From Luidia sarsii (Eukaryota; Echinodermata; Asteroidea; Paxillosida; Luidiidae): DNA of 64,000 nt. Both the position numbers and the translations under genes were made by a program. The notes under the pieces were generated by a model. The model saw only the letters and a list, made by a program, of their open reading frames with translations. It was not told the DNA's origin and did no database searches. Of the stretch, positions 22,801 through 35,813 are shown piece by piece. Each line of letters starts with the position of its first letter. The stretch's first letter is position 1. The DNA lies in the NCBI GenBank assembly GCA_949987565.1, contig OX465111.1, forward strand, positions 5,204,921 through 5,268,920. Direction: 5' to 3'.

Positions 22801-25800
22801 CGTACCTAAGTTGCTCCTCAGTTGCTACTTACAGCTGCTGTGTGTTTAGACCTTCTATGTTCCTGGGCCCAACTCGCGTCAAGTTATTTCCCTGCAGCCT
22901 CCTGAAACCCCACACAAAATACAAACAAACACGTTTAAAATCATTCGCTGGGCATCCATGTCCTCGTGCAGCCTTCAGGAGGGGAGTGCTCTGAGTTTGA
23001 ACGAGGCTTTACAAATGTTGGGAGTAAGGTGTGAAAGGTTCACAGTACGTTTCGTTTATCTAATCTTTATCAAATTTAATGGAGCCTCCACTTTTCAAAC
23101 AGACAAAGGAAAGGGGAACTGGCAGGGTTTATTTTCTCGACAGTTTTGTCGGAATGGCTAAGACATTTGCACTGCACAGGGACTAGATACTGATACATTA
23201 TGGCTCAACGCACCGTCCCTCAAACAACCATCTAGCCATCTAGCCCGTGTAGGTGTGGTCCTCTTGAAAAGACAATTATCTTGGCTCGGGGTAGTGATGC
23301 AAGTCAGAGGCCAGGCCAGTGGTGTCGAGTTCAAGTTCCGAACCAGTCAAAATGACGCTTGCTATTTTCACAAAATCTTTCTTAATTAGAGTAGTGTTGC
23401 TCATCGTGAAAGTGCTCATTTCTGGAACGGGGAGGGAGCCTGGAAGGACATACAGATACGCTAGTTGCTTCGGACCGGTGAGGGCGCCTGGCTGTATTTC
23501 TGATATCCCGCTCTGCCTCAGGTCCCTGTACAGATGGAAAACACAACTACAATGAGCATGGTTGGGGAGAGGGCGATAGGGAAAGGTGAAGGGTGGGAGA
23601 GGGATGGGGAGAGGGAGAGGGTGGGTGTGAGTGAGGGAGAGGTACAGGGACAGGGAAATGGACAGGGAGAGGGAGAGAGGGAAATAGGAAGAGAGAGAGA
23701 GGGGGAAGGGTTAGGGGAGAGGGAAAGTGGGAGGTGGAGAGGGAGAGGGAGAGGAAGAGGGAGAGGGGAAGAGGGAGAGGGAAGAGGGAGAGGGGAGGAG
23801 GGGAAAGGGATAGTGGGGCAGGGAGAGGTGTAGAGAGAGGGGAAGGTGCGAGAGAGGGTGAGAGGGGAGAGGAGGAGAGGGGAAGAAGGGAGGGAGGGTT
23901 ATAGGGATAAAGGAGAGGGGAGAGGGGAGAGGGAGATAGGGGAAAGGCAGAGAGGGAGAGAGGGAGAAAGGAAGAGAGGGAGAGAGGGGGAGAGGGAGAG
24001 AGGGAGAGGGGGAGAAAGGAAGAGAGGGAGAGAGGGGGAGAGAGGGAGAGGGGAGAGGGTAGAGGGAGAGAGGGAGAGAGGGAGAGAGGGTGAGAGGGTG
24101 AAAAGGAGAGAGGGAGAGAGGGAGAGAGGGTGAGAGGGTGAAAAGGAGAGAGGGAGAAAGGGAGAGAGTGAGAGAGTGAGAGAGTGAGAGAGTGAGAGAG
24201 TGAGAGAGTGAGAGAGTGAGAGAGAGTGGGAGGGGTAAATGATAGGGTCGGGGAGAGAGGAGGAGAGGGAGACGGGGTGGGTTAGGGAGAGGGGAGAGGG
24301 GAGAGGGGAGAGGGGAGAGGGGAGAGGGGATAGGGGAGAGGGGAGAGTGGAGAGGGGAGAGAGGGAGGGGGAGGGGTTGAGGGGGAGAGGGGGAGGGGGA
24401 GGGGGAGAGGGGGAGAAGGGGAGGGGGGGAGGGGGAGGGGAGAGCGAGAGGGGAGAGGGGGAGAAGGGGAGGGGAGAGGGGAGAGGGGGAGAGGAGAGTG
24501 AGGAAGAGGGGGGGAGAGGGAGAGGGGGAGAGGGGAGGGGAGAGGGGGAGAGGGGAGGGGGGAGAGGGGGATAGGAGGAGAGGGGGATAGGGGAGGGGGA
24601 GAGGGGAGGGGATAGGGAGAGGGAGAAGGAGAGGAAGAGGGGAGAGGGAGAGTGGAGAGGGGAAGAGGAGAGAGAGGAAGAGGGGGAGGGGAGAGAGGGA
24701 GAGAGGGAGAGGGGAGAGGGTGAGAGGGGGAGAGGGGAGAGGGGGAGAGAGGGAGAGGTGTACGCACAGTGCAATGATTATTCAGGCAAAATTGATTAGC
24801 TGTCTCTGAATTGATGGGGTTTGAGATTAAAATTTTTGCAACAACAAAGTTTAATTTTTCTATCGGCCAAAACGAATTACATTACAAGTTGTTTTTGATC
24901 GACACTGTTCTCAATGTTAGTTAAATATTATTTCAAACCACTTGAGTTGGAACTGATGTACAAAAGACCCACTATCTCGCCACTTCAACAGTATTGGGAA
25001 ACTTTGCTACGTCGACGACAGCAATGATAACATCGCCAAATAGTGGTTAAATATTAACCAACATTGTTAAAGCGCCATGTGTATGAATCTAAAAGAGCCA
25101 TTGCGAAAAAAAGAGGAAATCCTTTGCAAATGATGGACCGGACTTCCAATGTACTCACAAGTGAGTCAGTTCCGTACAATATCTCAGAGTACTCCTTTCG
25201 ATGACCCTCAACTTGTTGAATCGGAAATACCTAAAGATATGTATCAGAAAATGTGTGGAATAACAAATTTAAAGAAAGTAACTGGGACATCCTCCCTCCA
25301 CTGCTGTCTATTCTTTGCTGACTGTCTTTCTCGTGTACATGTGTTCCACCCTTGTCTGTCTCTCTCCTTCTCATCAGGCTTGGACATCCTCCCTCCACTG
25401 CTGTCTATTGTTTGCTGACTGTCTTTCTCGTGTACATGTGCTCCACCCTTGTCTGTCTCTCTCCTTCTCATCAGGCTGGGACATCCTCCCTCTACTGCTG
25501 TCTATTGTTTGCCGACAGTCTTTCTCGTGTACATGTGTTCCACCCTTGTCTGTCTCTCTCCTTCTCATCAGGCTGGGACATCCTCCCTCCACTGCTGTCT
25601 ATTGTGTGCTGACTGTCTTTCTCGTGTCCATGTGTTGCACCCTTGTCTGTCTCTTTCCTTCTCATCAGGCTGGGACATCCTCCCTCTACTGCTGTCTATT
25701 GTGTGCTGACTGTCTTTCTCGTGTCCATGTGTTGCACCCTTGTCTGTCTCTCTCCTTCTCATAAGGCTGGGACATCCTCCCTCCACTGCTGTCTATTGTT

Positions 25801-28800
25801 TGCCGACAGTCTTTCTCGTGTACATGTGTTCCACCCTTGTCTGTCTCTCTCCTTCTCATCAGGCTTGGACATCCTCCCTCTACTGCTGTCTATTGTTTGC
25901 TGACTGTCTTTCTCGTGTACATGTGCTCCACCCTTGTCTGTCTCTCTCCTTCTCATCAGGCTGGGACATCCTCCCTCTACTGCTGTCTATTGTTTGCTGA
26001 CTGTCTTTCTCGTGTACATGTGTTCCACCCTTGTCTGTCTCTCTCCTTCTCATCAGGCTTGGACATCCTCCCTCTACTGCTGTCTATTGTTTGCTGACTG
26101 TCTTTCTCGTGTACATGTGTTGCACCCTTGTCTGTCTCTCTCCTTCTCATCAGGCTGGGACATCCTCCCTCCACTGCTGTCTATTGTTTGCTGACTGTCT
26201 TTCTCGTGTACATGTGTTGCACCCTTGTCTGTCTCTCTCCTTCTCATCAGGCTGGGACATCCTCCCTCTACTGCTGTCTATTGTTTGCTGACCGTCTTTC
26301 TCGTGTACATGTGTTGCACCCTTGTCTGTCTCTCTCCTTCTCATCAGGCTGGGACATCCTCCCTCTACTGCTGTCTATTGTTTGCTGACTGTCTTTCTCG
26401 TGTACATGTGTTGCACCCTTGTCTGTCTCTCTCCTTCTCATCAGGCTGGGACATCCTCCCTCCACTGCTGTCTATTGTTTGCTGACTGTCTTTCTCGTGT
26501 ACATGTGTTGCACCCTTGTCTGTCTCTCTCCTTCTCATCAGGCTGGGACATCCTCCCTCTACTGCTGTCTATTGTTTGCTGACTGTCTTTCTCGTGTACA
26601 TGTGTTGCACCCTTGTCTGTCTCTCTCCTTCTCATCAGGCTGGGACATCCTCCCTCCACTGCTGTCTATTCTTTGCTGACTGTCTTTCTCGTGCCCATGT
26701 GCTCCACCCTTGTCTGTCTCTCTCCTTCTCATCAGGCTTGGACATCCTCCCTCCACTGCTGTCTATTCTTTGCTGACAGTCTTTCTCGTGTACATGTGTT
26801 CCACCCTTGTCTGTCTCTCTCCTTCTCATCAGGCTGGGACATCCTCCCTCCACTGCTGTCTATTCTTTGCTGACTGTCTTTCTCGTGTACATGTGTTCCA
26901 CCCTTGTCTGTCTCTCTCCTTCTCATCAGGCTGGGACATCCTCCCTCTACTGCTGTCTATTGTTTGCTGACTGTCTTTCTCGTGTCCATGTGTTCCACCC
27001 TTGACTGTCTCTCTCCTTCTCATAAGGCTGGGACATCCTCCCTCCACTGCTGTCTATTGTTTGCTGACTGTCTTTCTCGTGTACATGTGTTCCACCCTTG
27101 TCTGTCTCTCTCCTTCTCATCAGGCTTGGACATCCTCCCTCCACTGCTGTCTATTCTTTGCTAACAGTCTTTCTCGTGTACATGTGCTCCACCCTTGTCT
27201 GTCTCTCTCCTTCTCATAAGGCTGGGACATCCTCCCTCTACTGCTGTCTATTGTTTGCTGACAGTCTTTCTCGTGTCCATGTGTTCCACCCTTGTCTGTC
27301 TCTTTCCTTCTCATCAGGCTGGGACATCCTCCCTCCACTGCTGTCTATTGTTTGCTGACTGTCTTTCTCGTGTACATGTGTTGCATCCTTGTCTGTCTCT
27401 CTCCTTCTCATCAGGCTTGGACATCCTCCCTCTACTGCTGTCTATTGTTTGCTGACTGTCTTTCTCGTGTACATGTGTTCCACCTTTGTCTGTCTCTCTC
27501 CTTCTCATAAGGCTGGGACATCCTCCCTCTACTGATGTCTATTGTTTGCTGACTGTCTTTCTCGTGTCCATGTGTTGCACCCTTGTCTGTCTCTCTCCTT
27601 CTCATCAGGCTGGGACATCCTCCCTCCACTGCTGTCTATTCTTTGCTGACTGTCTTTCTCGTGTACATGTGTTCCACCCTTGTCTGTCTCTCTCCTTCTC
27701 ATCAGGCTTGGACATCCTCCCTCTACTGCTGTCTATTGTTTGCTGACTGTCTTTCTCGTGTACATGTGCTCCACCCTTGTCTGTCTCTCTCCTTCTCATC
27801 AGGCTGGGACATCCTCCCTCCACTGCTGTCTATTCTTTGCTGACAGTCTTTCTCGTGTACATGTGCTCCACCCTTGTCTGTCTCTCTCCTTCTCATAAGG
27901 CTTGGACATCCTCCCTCCACTGCTGTCTATTGTGTGCTGACTGTCTTTCTCGTGTACATGTGTTCCACCCTTGTCTGTCTCTCTCCTTCTCATCAGGCTT
28001 GGACATCCTCCCTCCACTGCTGTCTATTCTTTGCTGACAGTCTTTCTCGTGTACATGTGTTGCACCCTTGTCTGTCTCTCTCCTTCTCATCAGGCTTGGA
28101 CATCCTCCCTCCACTGCTGTCTATTCTTTGCTGACAGTCTTTCTCGTGTACATGTGTTGCACCCTTGTCTGTCTCTCTCCTTCTCATCAGGCTTGGACAT
28201 CCTCCCTCCACTGCTGTCTATTCTTTGCTGACAGTCTTTCTCGTGTACATGTGTTGCACCCTTGTCTGTCTCTCTCCTTCTCATCAGGCTTGGACATCCT
28301 CCCTCCACTGCTGTCTATTGTTTGCCGACAGTCTTTCTCGTGTACATGTGTTCCACCCTTGTCTGTCTCTCTCCTTCTCATCAGGCTGGGACATCCTCCC
28401 TCTACTGCTGTCTATTGTTTGCTGACTGTCTTTCTCGTGTCCATGTGTTCCACCCTTGTCTGTCTCTCTCCTTCTCATCAGGCTGGGACATCCTCCCTCC
28501 ACTGCTGTCTATTCTTTGCTGACTGTCTTTCTCGTGTACATGTGTTCCACCCTTGTCTGTCTCTCTCCTTCTCATCAGGCTGGGACATCCTCCCTCCACT
28601 GCTGTCTATTCTTTGCTGACTGTCTTTCTCGTGTACATGTGTTCCACCCTTGTCTGTCTCTCTCCTTCTCATCAGGCTGGGACATCCTCCCTCTACTGCT
28701 GTCTATTGTTTGCTGACTGTCTTTCTCGTGTCCATGTGTTCCACCCTTGTCTGTCTCTCTCCTTCTCATCAGGCTGGGACATCCTCCCTCCACTGCTGTC

Positions 28801-31800
28801 TATTCTTTGCTGACTGTCTTTCTCGTGTACATGTGTTGCACCCTTGTCTGTCTCTTTCCTTCTCATCAGGCTGGGACATCCTCCCTCTACTGCTGTCTAT
28901 TGTTTGCTGACTGTCTTTCTCGTGTACATGTGTTCCACCTTTGTCTGTCTCTTTCCTTCTCATCAGGCTGGGACATCCTCCCTCTACTGCTGTCTATTGT
29001 TTGCTGACTGTCTTTCTCGTGTACATGTGTTGCACCCTTGTCTGTCTCTCTCCTTCTCATCAGGCTGGGACATCCTCCCTCTACTGCTGTCTATTGTTTG
29101 CTGACTGTCTTTCTCGTGTACATGTGTTGCACCCTTGTCTGTCTCTCTCCTTCTCATAAGGCTGGGACATCCTCCCTCTACTGCTGTCTATTGTTTGCTG
29201 ACTGTCTTTCTCGTGTACATGTGTTGCACCCTTGTCTGTCTCTCTCCTTCTCATCAGGCTGGGACATCCTCCCTCTACTGCTGTCTATTCTTTGCTGACA
29301 GTCTTTCTCGTGTACATGTGTTCCACCTTTGTCTGTCTCTCTCCTTCTCATAAGGCTGGGACATCCTCCCTCTACTGCTGTCTATTGTTTGCTGACTGTC
29401 TTTCTCGTGTCCATGTGTTCCACCCTTGACTGTCTCTCTCCTTCTCATAAGGCTGGGACATCCTCCCTCCACTGCTGTCTATTGTTTGCTGACTGTCTTT
29501 CTCGTGTACATGTGTTCCACCCTTGTCTGTCTCTCTCCTTCTCATCAGGCTTGGACATCCTCCCTCCACTGCTGTCTATTCTTTGCTGACAGTCTTTCTC
29601 GTGTACATGTGCTCCACCCTTGTCTGTCTCTCTCCTTCTCATAAGGCTGGGACATCCTCCCTCTACTGCTGTCTATTGTTTGCTGACAGTCTTTCTCGTG
29701 TCCATGTGTTCCACCCTTGTCTGTCTCTTTCCTTCTCATCAGGCTGGGACATCCTCCCTCCACTGCTGTCTATTGTTTGCTGACTGTCTTTCTCGTGTAC
29801 ATGTGTTGCATCCTTGTCTGTCTCTCTCCTTCTCATCAGGCTTGGACATCCTCCCTCTACTGCTGTCTATTGTTTGCTGACTGTCTTTCTCGTGTACATG
29901 TGTTCCACCTTTGTCTGTCTCTCTCCTTCTCATAAGGCTGGGACATCCTCCCTCTACTGATGTCTATTGTTTGCTGACTGTCTTTCTCGTGTCCATGTGT
30001 TGCACCCTTGTCTGTCTCTCTCCTTCTCATCAGGCTGGGACATCCTCCCTCCACTGCTGTCTATTCTTTGCTGACTGTCTTTCTCGTGTACATGTGTTCC
30101 ACCCTTGTCTGTCTCTCTCCTTCTCATCAGGCTTGGACATCCTCCCTCTACTGCTGTCTATTGTTTGCTGACTGTCTTTCTCGTGTACATGTGCTCCACC
30201 CTTGTCTGTCTCTCTCCTTCTCATCAGGCTGGGACATCCTCCCTCCACTGCTGTCTATTCTTTGCTGACAGTCTTTCTCGTGTACATGTGCTCCACCCTT
30301 GTCTGTCTCTCTCCTTCTCATAAGGCTTGGACATCCTCCCTCCACTGCTGTCTATTGTGTGCTGACTGTCTTTCTCGTGTACATGTGCTCCACCCTTGTC
30401 TGTCTCTCTCCTTCTCATAAGGCTTGGACATCCTCCCTCCACTGCTGTCTATTCTTTGCTGACAGTCTTTCTCGTGTACATGTGCTCCACCCTTGTCTGT
30501 CTCTCTCCTTCTCATCAGGCTGGGACATCCTCCCTCTACTGCTGTCTATTGTGTGCTGACTGTCTTTCTCGTGTACATGTGTTGCACCCTTGTCTGTCTC
30601 TTTCCTTCTCATCAGGCTGGGACATCCTCCCTCCACTGCTGTCTATTGTTTGCTGACTGTCTTTCTCGTGTACATGTGTTGCACCCTTGTCTGTCTCTTT
30701 CCTTCTCATCAGGCTTGGACATCCTCCCTCTACTGCTGTCTATTGTTTGCTGACTGTCTTTCTCGTGTCCATGTGTTCCACCCTTGTCTGTCTCTTTCCT
30801 TCTCATCAGGCTGGGACATCCTCCCTCCACTGCTGTCTATTGTTTGCTGACTGTCTTTCTCGTGTACATGTGTTGCACCCTTGTCTGTCTCTTTCCTTCT
30901 CATCAGGCTTGGACATCCTCCCTCCACTGCTGTCTATTGTTTGCCGACAGTCTTTCTCGTGTACATGTGTTGCACCCTTGTCTGTCTCTCTCCTTCTCAT
31001 CAGGCTGGGACATCCTCCCTCCACTGCTGTCTATTGTTTGCTGACTGTCTTTCTCGTGTACATGTGTTGCACCCTTGTCTGTCTCTCTCCTTCTCATCAG
31101 GCTGGGACATCCTCCCTCTACTGCTGTCTATTGTTTGCTGACTGTCTTTCTCGTGTCCATGTGTTCCACCCTTGACTGTCTCTCTCCTTCTCATAAGGCT
31201 GGGACATCCTCCCTCCACTGCTGTCTATTGTTTGCTGACTGTCTTTCTCGTGTACATGTGTTCCACCCTTGTCTGTCTCTCTCCTTCTCATCAGGCTGGG
31301 ACATCCTCCCTCCACTGCTGTCTATTGTTTGCTGACTGTCTTTCTCGTGTACATGTGTTGCACCCTTGTCTGTCTCTCTCCTTCTCATAAGGCTGGGACA
31401 TCCTCCCTCTACTGCTGTCTATTCTTTGCTGACTGTCTTTCTCGTGTACATGTGTTGCACCCTTGTCTGTCTCTTTCCTTCTCATCAGGCTTGGACATCC
31501 TCCCTCCACTGCTGTCTATTGTTTGCCGACAGTCTTTCTCGTGTACATGTGTTGCACCCTTGTCTGTCTCTCTCCTTCTCATCAGGCTGGGACATCCTCC
31601 CTCCACTGCTGTCTATTGTTTGCTGACTGTCTTTCTCGTGTCCATGTGTTGCACCCTTGTCTGTCTCTCTCCTTCTCATTAGGCTGAGACATCCTCCCTC
31701 CACTGCTGTCTATTGTTTGCTGACTGTCTTTCTCGTGTCCATGTGTTCTTGCTTGGCGGATTTCCATGCTGAAATGGGGCCCGGGTCTATTTCGCCCCGT

Positions 31801-34800
31801 TTTAAGTTACAGTCGGTGTGACACAAAGGCCCCAGGGACATTACATTGCGATACTTTTTCTGGTCGGAATACAAGGTTCACGAGGGTTGTCCGTAGCGAT
31901 CTCACGGGACAGCCGGCAGCGGACAGTGATGGGGCACGGAATAGACGGCGGAGTTGGTTCCAATCCCAGTCTCCCCAATCCCGCCCAAGCCATCAGAATT
32001 GAAATGTTCAGCGCTCATTAGACGCCGTACGTGGGGGTGGCCAATCCTGAAAGGCTCGTAGAGCCTATATACCACTTATTACCATCCGATATTAATCCGA
32101 TACAGTTGCGTAACACCAGTTTCGGTGTAGAACTTCCTCCATGACGTTGCCGGAAAGTTTGGTCGAAATGTCCTCGATTCCACGGCAGTGTCTGATGCCA
32201 TAATTAAGATTCAAAATGAACCCCTCCCGCGGATACTGCATCGACCCATTCATACTCCAGCTAAGCTGATTGATGTTAAAGGCCCTATACAACATTGGTA
32301 AAAGTCAAAAGATTGCCACAGTTTGTGTGTTAAACCATTCAACATTCCCCCCCCCCCAAAAAAAAAAAATCCTGCGAAGGTTTTAACTCAAATGGTAATC
32401 TGAAAAAGTAGAAAAGGGCAAAAAACCGTCACAGTTTTCGCACCATTCTGTAGTTTATTTCTCGCGAGTAATATATTATTTGTCGATGTCTGAGTGAAGA
32501 TTGCTCTAGAAGTACAGCATCCCTGATCGTAAGATGTCAACATGAGGATTCTATCATGAATATCTACAAACAAATTAGAAGGAAATCTGTGGACATCGAT
32601 GCTTCCCGATCTTCCCAATGTTGTATTGGGCCTTTAACCCGTGTGAGAGTATCGCGGCTTTTGGTATTCAGTTTTAGGTTTCATTTCCCCTCCTGACAGT
32701 GTAAGTGGACTACTTACGCCTTCATCAAGTTGACACCGTTCCTCATGATAGGCGCAATGTCACGAAGCTGGTTTGTGTCAGCATACCTGTAATGGAGACG
32801 AATAATCATCGGATTCATTCTGCAAACTTCCGTTCTCGTAAGAATTGTGTCGTGCGTCTTTAATCAATTTTGTGTTATCCGGCAAATCGGTATTACTAGT
32901 TTCGTATCATTGTAATGTATAATGTACACTGTCTGTTTGTACGTGTGTCAGTTATTTAAATACAAAGCAATTCCCTTGGTGTTTTCGAAACTAACATACC
33001 CGGCACATTTGTTTATCTTTCTGGGATGTGTTAAGTCTAATGTACGTGTATGATTAAACTGGGTTTTTCCCCCCAATATCTTTAATGGTTTGTTCGTTTT
33101 GATCCTCTTACGACAAACTCACAGTTGCATCAACGATTCCGGAATCTGGAACGGGGTTGATATATTGTTCATCGTCACGTTTCTGTTGGGGTAAAAATAC
33201 AAATAGCAAGCTGTAATGTCATGCGCTCATTCAGTGCAACTGCATGTGCAGCAAAAAAAGCAACAACAACCCAATCGCATATAGTTGTCATTGATTAGAC
33301 TTCCATGAACCGGTTACCCGAAACCCGAGTTTTTACCCGACCGAGGTAAACAGGTACCCGGTTTCATTGTGTCTTTTCTATTACTCGCCCTTAAAAGTCC
33401 AAGTACTCTCTCAACTAGTGCCGGCAAAAGGTCCCCTTTGAAAACTTTGTGGGTGATTTGACCGTTCCGACCATTCTGAAGAGTTTGTTGGGTTTTCGTT
33501 AAGCACAAACGCTTTTGTCGATAGACATCCCAAACTCACTTCTGTTCTCCCTTTTTTATCCGTCGTTTAATTGCGGGTACACGGGCTCGATTTTTCCCCC
33601 GTACCACATAAACGCTATGGGCCTATATGTTTGTACACAAATAATTTACGGGGTGGGGACAAGGGGATGGGAGTGGCTGCACCAGTTGAAGTTAAAGCTA
33701 GGGCTAGGCTTTCCGCACAGCGAATACAACGTGCGTGAACAATCTGAGTGACCTGAGACTCAATTCTTCATACTTTGTTTGTGCACAAACCTATGCACCC
33801 ATAGCGCTTATGTGGTATATATGGGGGGAAAATATCGCTACCCGGGCACCCAGGCACCCGGTGATTCCAACATTCGGGTACCCGTTTCACGAATTAACCG
33901 ATATTGCTTATGCCTTGTATAGTCTGGTGTAAGCTCGGAGTGAGGGAAGGGGGTTGGGTTAGAGGCGAGGCAGTGTGCTACTTCACTCACAGATGGACAA
34001 GCGACTTCAGTCCCCTCAGCTGACCGTCGGAGCTGATGTCACGCAGGAAGTTCCCGCTAAGGTCCCTGCGTGGGGAGACACTATCGATTGTCATTTACGA
34101 TCAGTCACCCACAGTACATTCATCGAATAGATTCGTAAAATAACATTGACACGACCGAGACTTCAACACGAGTACTCGGGCTTAACATATCAGTGCCCTT
34201 ACCACCTGAACTACCTAGCCCTCAGATAGTCAATTATCTTTTCCGGGTCTGGCCTTTTGTCAGAGGGGAGAGAGGGAGAAAGGGAGAGAGGGAGGGAGGA
34301 AGAGAGGGAGAAATGGAGAGTGGAGAGGGAGAGAGGGAGAGGGGGAGAGAGGGAGAAAGGGAGAGAGGGAGGAAGGGAGGGAGTGAGAGAGGGAGAGAGG
34401 GAGGGAGGAAGGGAGAGAGGGAGAGAGGGAGAAAGGGAGAGAGGGAGTAAGGGAGAAAGGGAGAGAGGGAGGGAGGAAGAGAGGGAGGAAGGGAGAGAGG
34501 GAGAGAGAGGGGGAGGAGGGGAGAGAGGGAGAGAGGGAGAAAGGGAGAGAGGGAGAAAGGGAGAGAGGGAGAAAGGGAGAGAGGGAGAAAGGGAGAGAGG
34601 GAGAAAGGGAGAAAGGGAGAGAGGGAGGGAGGAAGAGAGGGAGGAAGGGAGGGGTGAGAGAGGGAGAGAGGGAGGGAGGAAGGGAGAGAGGGAGAGAGAG
34701 AGGGAGGAGGGGAGAGAGGGAGAGAGGGAGAAAGGGAGAGAGGGAGAAAGGGAGAGAGGGAGAAAGGTAGAGAGGGAGAAAGGGAGAGAGGGAGGGAGGA

Positions 34801-35775
34801 AGAGAGGGGGAAATGGAGAGGGAGAGAGGGAGAGGGGGAGAGAGGGAGAAAGGAAGAGAGGGAGGAAGGGAGGGAGTGAGAGAGGGAGAGAGGGAGAGAG
34901 GGAGGGAGGAAGGGAGAGAGGGAGAGAGAGCGGGGAGGAGGGGAGAGAGGGAGAGAGGGAGAAAGGGAGAGAGGGAGAAAGGGAGAGAGGGAGAAAGGGA
35001 GAGAGGGAGAGAGGGAGCGAGGAAGAGAGGGAGAAATGGAGAGGGAGAGAGGGAGAGGGAGAGAGAGGGAGAAAGGGAGAGAGGGAGGAAGGGAGGGAGT
35101 GAGAGAGGGAGAGAGGGAGGGAGGAAGGGAGAGAGGGAGAGAGAGAGGGAGGAGGGGAGAGAGGGAGAGAGGGAGAAAGGGAGAGAGGGAGAAAGGGAGA
35201 GAGGGAGAAAGGGAGAGAGGGAGAAAGGGAGAAAGAGAGAGAGGGAGGGAGGAAGAGAGGGGGAAATGGAGAGGGAGGGAGGGAGAGGGGAGAGAGGGAG
35301 AAAGGGAGAGAGGGAGGAAGGGAGGGAGTGAGAGAGGGAGAGAGGGAGGGAGGAAGGGAGAGAGGGAGAGAGAGAGGGAGGAAGGGAGAGAGGGAGAGAG
35401 GGAGAAAGGGAGAGAGGGAGAAAGGGAGAGAGGGAGAAAGGGAGAGAGGGAGAAAGGGGAGAGTGAGAGAGGGAGAAAGGGAGAGAGAGGGGGAGTGAGA
35501 GATAGAGGAGGAGAGGGGGAGATGTAGAGAGGGAAAGGGAGAGAGGAGGAGATGGATAGAGGGAGAGAGGGAGAGAGGGGGAGGGAGGGAGAGAGGGAGA
35601 GGGGAGAGAGGGAGAAGGGAAGAGGAGAGTGAGGAAAAGGGGCAGGGGAGAGGGAGAGGGGGAGAGGGGGAGAGGGGGAGAGGGGAGGGGGAGGGGAGAG
35701 GGGAGAGAGGGAGAGAGGGAAAGGGGAGAGGGAGAGAGGGGAGAGAGGGAGAGAGGGAGAGGAGAGAGGGAGAGA

Positions 35776-35813
<38 letters not shown>

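Noticed and set aside
23534..24774. Glu/Arg/Gly and Ser/Pro/Leu open frames (also 34193-35873)
   Set aside because: Low-complexity polypurine/polypyrimidine sequence lacks stops by composition.
25282..31748. CRISPR-like regular spacing
   Set aside because: The whole 97-bp unit is repeated with no variable spacers, and the genome is eukaryotic. The same holds for the 225-bp array.
25149..31767. Dozens of 60-180-codon frames in both strands
   Set aside because: They recur every 97 bp with the satellite unit and drift through frames; no start, splice or composition evidence of coding.
32220..32280. Possible extra LRR exon on the minus strand ([15 protein letters not shown])
   Set aside because: An AG acceptor is present but no donor in phase follows, and the gene joins perfectly without it. 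At best a relict.
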